In this document: positions 60,170-64,000 of the stretch, piece by piece
Position numbering within the stretch: the stretch's first letter is position 1
Layout of the letters: every line of letters begins with the position of its first letter
Program-made: the position numbers and the translations under genes
Source: Paenibacillus_D tarimensis_A
Lineage (GTDB): Bacteria; Bacillota; Bacilli; Paenibacillales; Paenibacillaceae
Length of the DNA: 64,000 bases
Assembly: GCA_041281825.1 (NCBI GenBank)
Contig: CP166298.1
Location: forward strand, 930,001-994,000
Direction: 5' to 3'
Notes under the pieces: generated by a model
What the model was told of the DNA's origin: nothing
The model's database searches: none
Seen by the model: the letters and a program-made list of their open reading frames with translations, nothing else

Positions 60170-61609
60170 TTATTGATTCAGCAGTTCAACCGTTTCCTTC
60201 AGCGTCGTCTTCGATCCGACATTGCCGGGGAAGATGATGTAGGAGATTCCCGGAAACCTGCTTTCATCTCCAGTTATCCATACGGGAATTCCCGGTTTGA
60301 TTTGCCCTGCGACCGTCGCGCGCTTGACCTTAAGCCCTTTCGTCCCGATGTCGCTTGACGTAATGCCGCCTTTAGCAACAATGTAGTTCGGCCTTACGGT
60401 TAACCGCTCGACAATGCTGGTGACCGCATCCGATATTTTGACGGAAAGCTGCAGTTCTTCCTCTTGTTTGTTTTCACCCAGGTCGAGTCGTTCCCTTCTT
60501 GTATACACAGCTACCGTTCCACCAGAGCGAAGAAGTGTCTCACAGCTGCCAATGACACGGTCGATTTCCGCTTTGAATTTCTCCGGCTGGACGACAAGAT
60601 GACAATCGAACTTGATAAATTCAATAAAAGGGCTTGTTTTCAACTCTTGCAGCTGTTCCGTCGTCTTCTGCACATGGGAGCCGACGATGATTAACCCTCC
60701 GTGGCCGGTTTCCTGGCGGATCAGCTCCTCTCTCGAAAGCAGGGCTTTATCGCTGATACCGCCCATCACTTTCGGCAAAGCGGCCGCGCTTCGGAACATG
60801 AAGGTTTTTCCGGCTTTCATCGCTTTGATCAGCGCGGCCGTAACAATTTTGACATCCGCTTCGTCGGCTGCATTCACGACGACTTTTTTGAAGCCGGTCA
60901 CTTCAAGCAACTGCCGGGTGATCTTCTCGACATCCAACCTTCTAATAGATTCCAATGAAATGTAAGTTGTTTGCCCGGCCTTGAATTCGCCGTTCGATTT
61001 TTCCTCAATCCATTCTCCCAGATGGGATTTGGTATAACCGAAGGTCCGGTCTTTCGCAAATTCCGTCTCTCCGGAGGGGATTAAATAAGAATCGTATTGA
61101 ACGTAGTGAATGTTGTCGATCGTGAAGCGGCCTCCTTCCTTGAAGAACGGGAGCAATACCTCTCCGTCAAACGCCGGAGCGCCGCTTGCTTCGATCGTTG
61201 CTTTTAATGTCTCGGTTTCCAGAGGATAATGTCCTCTAAGTGTAGAATCGCCGCGGCTGATTATGACAAATTCCCGTTTCAGTTTAGCGGCAACCGCTGC
61301 GATGTTGGCGGCAATTTCTTTATGGGCCGCCTCGGTTTCGGCCTGAATCATGCCTCTAGAGTTGGTTAAGATGAAGAACATCGGGTTCTGTTCCAGAAAG
61401 CCTTGTTCTAAGCCGGCTTCAGACCAATCCGTATAAACGGATACACCATGCACCGTCTGAACGCCGGTCGGATCATCGTCAAGCACAATGATTTTCTTGT
61501 TGAAATCGCGTAATTCCTTCTCCAGCAGCTCGTTTGCCCGGTTAGTGTCTATCTGCGGCAGCGAGCCGAATATATCACTTGCCAATCGTTTTACAGTATG
61601 GAGACTCAT
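60170..61609 (-). CDS. Four-carbon acid sugar kinase (DUF1537/OtnK family)
   Basis: 479 aa. IIVLDDDPTGVQTVHGVSVYTDW is the N-terminal substrate-binding motif; RGDSTLRGHYPLET, HLGEWIEEKSNG and FRSAAALPKVMGGI follow, and the C-domain has IVGSHVQKTTEQL and YIVAKGGITSSDIGTKGLKV (nucleotide site). Family members phosphorylate 3-oxo-tetronates or related acid sugars, made by an LtnD-type dehydrogenase such as the one at 63280. The SD AGGAGG, 7 bases before the ATG, is the 3' end of leader copy E. It is 15 bases upstream of the aldolase gene. Confidence 0.92.
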   Translation of the reverse strand: MSLHTVKRLASDIFGSLPQIDTNRANELLEKELRDFNKKIIVLDDDPTGVQTVHGVSVYTDWSEAGLEQGFLEQNPMFFILTNSRGMIQAETEAAHKEIAANIAAVAAKLKREFVIISRGDSTLRGHYPLETETLKATIEASGAPAFDGEVLLPFFKEGGRFTIDNIHYVQYDSYLIPSGETEFAKDRTFGYTKSHLGEWIEEKSNGEFKAGQTTYISLESIRRLDVEKITRQLLEVTGFKKVVVNAADEADVKIVTAALIKAMKAGKTFMFRSAAALPKVMGGISDKALLSREELIRQETGHGGLIIVGSHVQKTTEQLQELKTSPFIEFIKFDCHLVVQPEKFKAEIDRVIGSCETLLRSGGTVAVYTRRERLDLGENKQEEELQLSVKISDAVTSIVERLTVRPNYIVAKGGITSSDIGTKGLKVKRATVAGQIKPGIPVWITGDESRFPGISYIIFPGNVGSKTTLKETVELLNQ

Positions 61610-61616
61610 CTATTTT

Positions 61617-61796
61617 CCTCCTAACATAGGGATCTTTGAGCATGACATAGGGACCTTTGAGCGGAGCTCAAAGTCTCTCCGCTTTAAGTCTCACCGCTTT
61701 AAGGGATCTTTGAGCATGACATAGGGATCTTTGAGCGGAGCTCAAAGTCTCTCCGCTTTAAGTCTCTCCACTTTAAGTCTCACCGCTCAAAGTCTA
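61617..61796 (-). repeat. Leader element copy E, doubled, between gntP and the kinase gene
   Basis: On the minus strand: degenerate GACTTTGAGCGG and GAGACTTAAAG blocks, the hairpin CTTTGAGCTCCGCTCAAAG, one TCATGCTCAAAGATCCC unit; then a second round of GAGACTTAAAGC, GAGAGACTTTGAG, the same hairpin and unit, ending TTAGGAGG. Variants CTTAAAG alternate with CTTTGAG. The final unit's ATG opens MSCSKIPMLGGK, whose TAG directly abuts the kinase ATG. The element fills almost the whole gap. Confidence 0.92.
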
Positions 61797-61802
61797 ACCA
61801 AT

Positions 61803-63156
61803 TTAGATTCCCGGCAGTATTCCGGAGAACAGGCTTAACAGATATACCATGCACAAGGCCGTCAAGCCTGCAATGAAGCCGCCGATCGTCCAGGCTTTCA
61901 GCGTTTGCGGAATCGTCAGGTTTCCGAATTTGTTGACGACCCAGAAGCCGGAATCGTTAGGCAGCGACAATCCGACGCCTCCCGCGCAAATGGCAAGACC
62001 CAATAGGATCGGAGATACCCCCAGATCAATCGCAAGCGGGCCCATAATGCTTGAAGTGGTGACTAGTGCAACGGTGGCCGAACCAAGCGAAGCGCGTAAA
62101 ATTTGCGAGAAGATGAACGCTAATAACAGTACCGGGACACTCCAGCTTTGCATCGTTGCGATTAAATAATCGCCGATGCCGCTTTTGTTAATAACCGCGC
62201 CGAATGCGCCGCCGGCACCCGTGATGAGGATGATAATTCCGGCCGAGCTGATTGCTTCGGAATATAAAGATTCTTTGGAAGCGGTTATATAAGGCGACAA
62301 AACGATAAAGCCAACGATGACGCTGATAAATAATGCCATATTTTTATCGCCGATAAAGCCGAAGAACGTTGATATAGCAGTATCAGGGAAGACCAGTTTG
62401 GTGATTGTATTGGCCAAAATCAGAACAATTGGCAAAGCAAGCATGGCTAAGGAAAGTCCTGTGCCGATTTCTTTTTTTAGATTCGTCTTTTGTTGCAGCG
62501 CTTTCAGTCTCCGCCGTATGAACGTCCCCGGAATGATTGAGCCGCTTGCCGATAAACATACCGTACAAATAACCGCCGACTAGCGTTGCCGGAACCGCGC
62601 AAATAATACCGTATAAGATGAACAAACCCAAATCAGATTTCGTATTTTCCGCAACGACGAGCGGACCCGGTGTCGGAGCGATCATGCTGTGGGATACAAT
62701 TAGACCTACACCGAGAGCGGTAACAAATGTGATAATGGAGATCCCTGTCCGTTTGGACAGGCTTTTAATGAGTCCGGTTAAGATGACAAAAGCGGCATCA
62801 AAGAAAACCGGAATGGAAACGGCAGTGCCGGTTAAGGCCAGGCCTGCAGGCGACCGCTTGATGCCGAACGCCTTCAGCACGGACTCGGCAATCTTTTCGA
62901 TTGCGCCTGACGCGGCAAGGAACTGCCCGAAAATTACGCCGAGACCGATCAGAACGCCGACGCCGGCAAGCGTATTGCCGAATCCGGTCGTTATAATGCC
63001 CGGTATCTCCTTAAGCGGCATCCCGATCGCGATTGCCGTACCGACCGCTACGCCGATCAATGCCAGAAACGGCTCCAGCTTCAGCTTTAGGATAAGAAAG
63101 AATAAAACGGCTAATGATAAAAAGAAAATAAGGATTAACAAATTGCCCGTGATCAT
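61803..63156 (-). pseudogene. gntP: GntP family gluconate/acid-sugar permease, frameshifted in an A7 run
   Basis: Two frames together make a full 12-14 span GntP permease of about 450 aa. The first frame: MITGNLLILIFFLSLAVLFF ... ALTGTAVSIPVFFDAAFVIL ... HSMIAPTPGPLVVAENTKSDLG. After DESKK the frame goes wrong at AAAAAAA (62472-62478); dropping one A gives KKEIGTGLSLAMLALPIVL and continues in the second frame to LCMVYLLSLFSGILPGI. Either a phase-variable or slippage site, a true mutation, or a sequence error. SD AGGAGG, the end of leader copy F, lies 7 bases before the ATG. Confidence 0.88.
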
Positions 63157-63163
63157 GATGTTT

Positions 63164-63260
63164 CCTCCTGACATAGGGTTCTTGAGCATGACATAGGGAT
63201 CTTTGAGCGAGCTCAAAGTCTCTCTGCTTCCAAAGTCTCTCCGCTACAAGTCTCTCCGTC
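63164..63260 (-). repeat. Leader element copy F, upstream of gntP
   Basis: Minus strand: GGAGAGACTTGTAGC, GGAGAGACTTTGGAAGC, GAGAGACTTTGAG, hairpin CTTTGAGCTCGCTCAAAG (4-base loop), one diverged unit TCATGCTCAAGAACCC, then CAGGAGG, the gntP SD. It lies inside the operon, 20 bases after the upstream dehydrogenase gene. Confidence 0.92.
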
Positions 63261-63279
63261 TAGAATTAAATTATATCGC

Positions 63280-64000
63280 TTACTTCCTGACCGGTTGCTT
63301 CTCGACCGTTACGTTTGCGAGCTTTTCATAATATTGGACGATACCGCAGTGGTCATCGGCCTGTTTGCCTTCCGCTTTAAGCTCATGGAAGATTTCCAGA
63401 ACTTTGCCCGTAAGCGGCAGCGGTACCTGTGCGGCTTCGGCCGTTTCCAGAACATTGGTCAAATCCTTCAAATTAATGTCGATGCGCCCTCCCGCTTGGA
63501 AATTGCGCTCCAGAATCATTGGAACTTTCGCATCCAGAACGGCGCTTCCTGCCAATCCGCCGCGGATCGCCCGGTACATTTTCTCGATATCTATGCCGGA
63601 CTTAGCAGCCAGCACGAGCGCTTCAGACATTGCAGCGATATTGACGTTCACGATAATCTGATTGGCAAGCTTTGCTGTTGAGCCGCATCCGTTGCCTCCG
63701 ACGAGCGTAATATCTTTTCCCATGCATGAGAGGACCGGCTTCACGCGTTCAAATATATCCTTATCACCTCCAACCATGATGGCTAACGTACCGTCAATGG
63801 CTTTCGGTTCACCACCGCTGACCGGAGCATCCAGCATAAACAAGCCGCGTTCGCTGAGACCGTCCGCAATTTCCTTCGAAACGACAGGAGAAATGGAGCT
63901 CATATCAACAACGATTGCTCCTTCCTTGGCTCCATGGATGATGCCGTTATCACCAAAAACGACGTTGTTCACAATAACGTGGTTAGGCAGCATTGTAATT
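63280..64000 (-). CDS. 3-hydroxyisobutyrate/L-threonate-type dehydrogenase, partial
   Basis: The C-terminal 238 or so residues are seen; the gene runs off the right edge of the window, because the first visible Met (in MLPNHVIVNNVVFG) is internal to the NAD-binding domain in this family. GAIVVDMSSISPVVSKEIADGL and DAPVSGGEPKAIDGTLAIMVGG are the substrate-binding motifs, KLANQIIVNVNIAAMSEAL carries the catalytic Lys. The family includes LtnD, GarR and 3-hydroxyisobutyrate dehydrogenase. With the DUF1537 kinase and GntP permease, an L-threonate/erythronate-type dehydrogenase is likeliest. First visible gene of the operon. Confidence 0.88.
   Translation of the reverse strand, partial: ITMLPNHVIVNNVVFGDNGIIHGAKEGAIVVDMSSISPVVSKEIADGLSERGLFMLDAPVSGGEPKAIDGTLAIMVGGDKDIFERVKPVLSCMGKDITLVGGNGCGSTAKLANQIIVNVNIAAMSEALVLAAKSGIDIEKMYRAIRGGLAGSAVLDAKVPMILERNFQAGGRIDINLKDLTNVLETAEAAQVPLPLTGKVLEIFHELKAEGKQADDHCGIVQYYEKLANVTVEKQPVRK

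Overview
The window looks like the chromosome of a Paenibacillus-type Firmicute. The reasons are strong purine-rich Shine-Dalgarno (SD) sites, many GTG and TTG starts, AbrB with a Cys-pair tail, Bacillus-type NasBC/NirBD, a LytSR pair, many lipoproteins, and small MerR/HxlR/PadR/MarR/AraC regulators paired with VOC, SRPBCC or hydrolase genes. No rRNA, tRNA, CRISPR array, prophage or intact insertion sequence was seen. The species is an inference.

Layout. 0-7.6 kb: nitrate/nitrite assimilation (nirB, nirD, a NirB paralogue without siroheme ligands that fits NasB, nasC), followed by a 50-bp tandem repeat. 8-19 kb: a lectin-fold protein, a PNPOx-like protein and a MarR regulator, a polytopic permease, an ECF sigma/anti-sigma pair, a bicupin oxalate decarboxylase, a rhizobial-type asparaginase, a secreted hydrolase and a cell-wall amidase. 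19-26 kb: HxlR/VOC divergon, a decayed SRPBCC gene, and a LytS-LytR-CstA unit with visible 21-bp-spaced operator repeats and a cre box. 26-32.9 kb: SGNH esterase, PadR/membrane pair, tyrS, a kinase-fold protein, and a MerR/SRPBCC pair. 33-46.5 kb: accessory region rich in VOC-fold proteins, an AraC-GyrI regulator, a frameshifted metallo-beta-lactamase, an amidoligase and a penicillin-binding-like protein. 46.5-59 kb: WYL regulator/monooxygenase, gene relics, a lone solute-binding lipoprotein, a serpin lipoprotein, abrB and a luciferase-like oxidoreductase. 59.3-64 kb: acid-sugar catabolic operon on the minus strand (dehydrogenase, GntP permease with a frameshift, DUF1537 kinase, class II aldolase).

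The most striking signal is a dispersed leader element found six times (upstream of nirD, a pentapeptide-repeat gene, a penicillin-binding-like gene, a VOC gene, the acid-sugar kinase and the GntP permease). It is always co-oriented with the next gene and always ends in that gene's AGGAGG. It is built from three modules: repeated GGAGAGACTT blocks, a CTTTGAG/CTCAAAG hairpin, and a 21-bp unit in variable copy number. It sits inside operons as often as in front of them. It resembles a mobile or amplifying 5'-UTR cassette rather than a promoter. I do not recognise it as a described family.

The region also carries many relics: five frameshifted or truncated genes, a transposase remnant, a gene that lost its signal peptide at a terminator, and an orphan MerR-type promoter. 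This points to active local rearrangement. Coordinates of starts were chosen by SD spacing and domain starts; functions come from recognised motifs, not from database searches.
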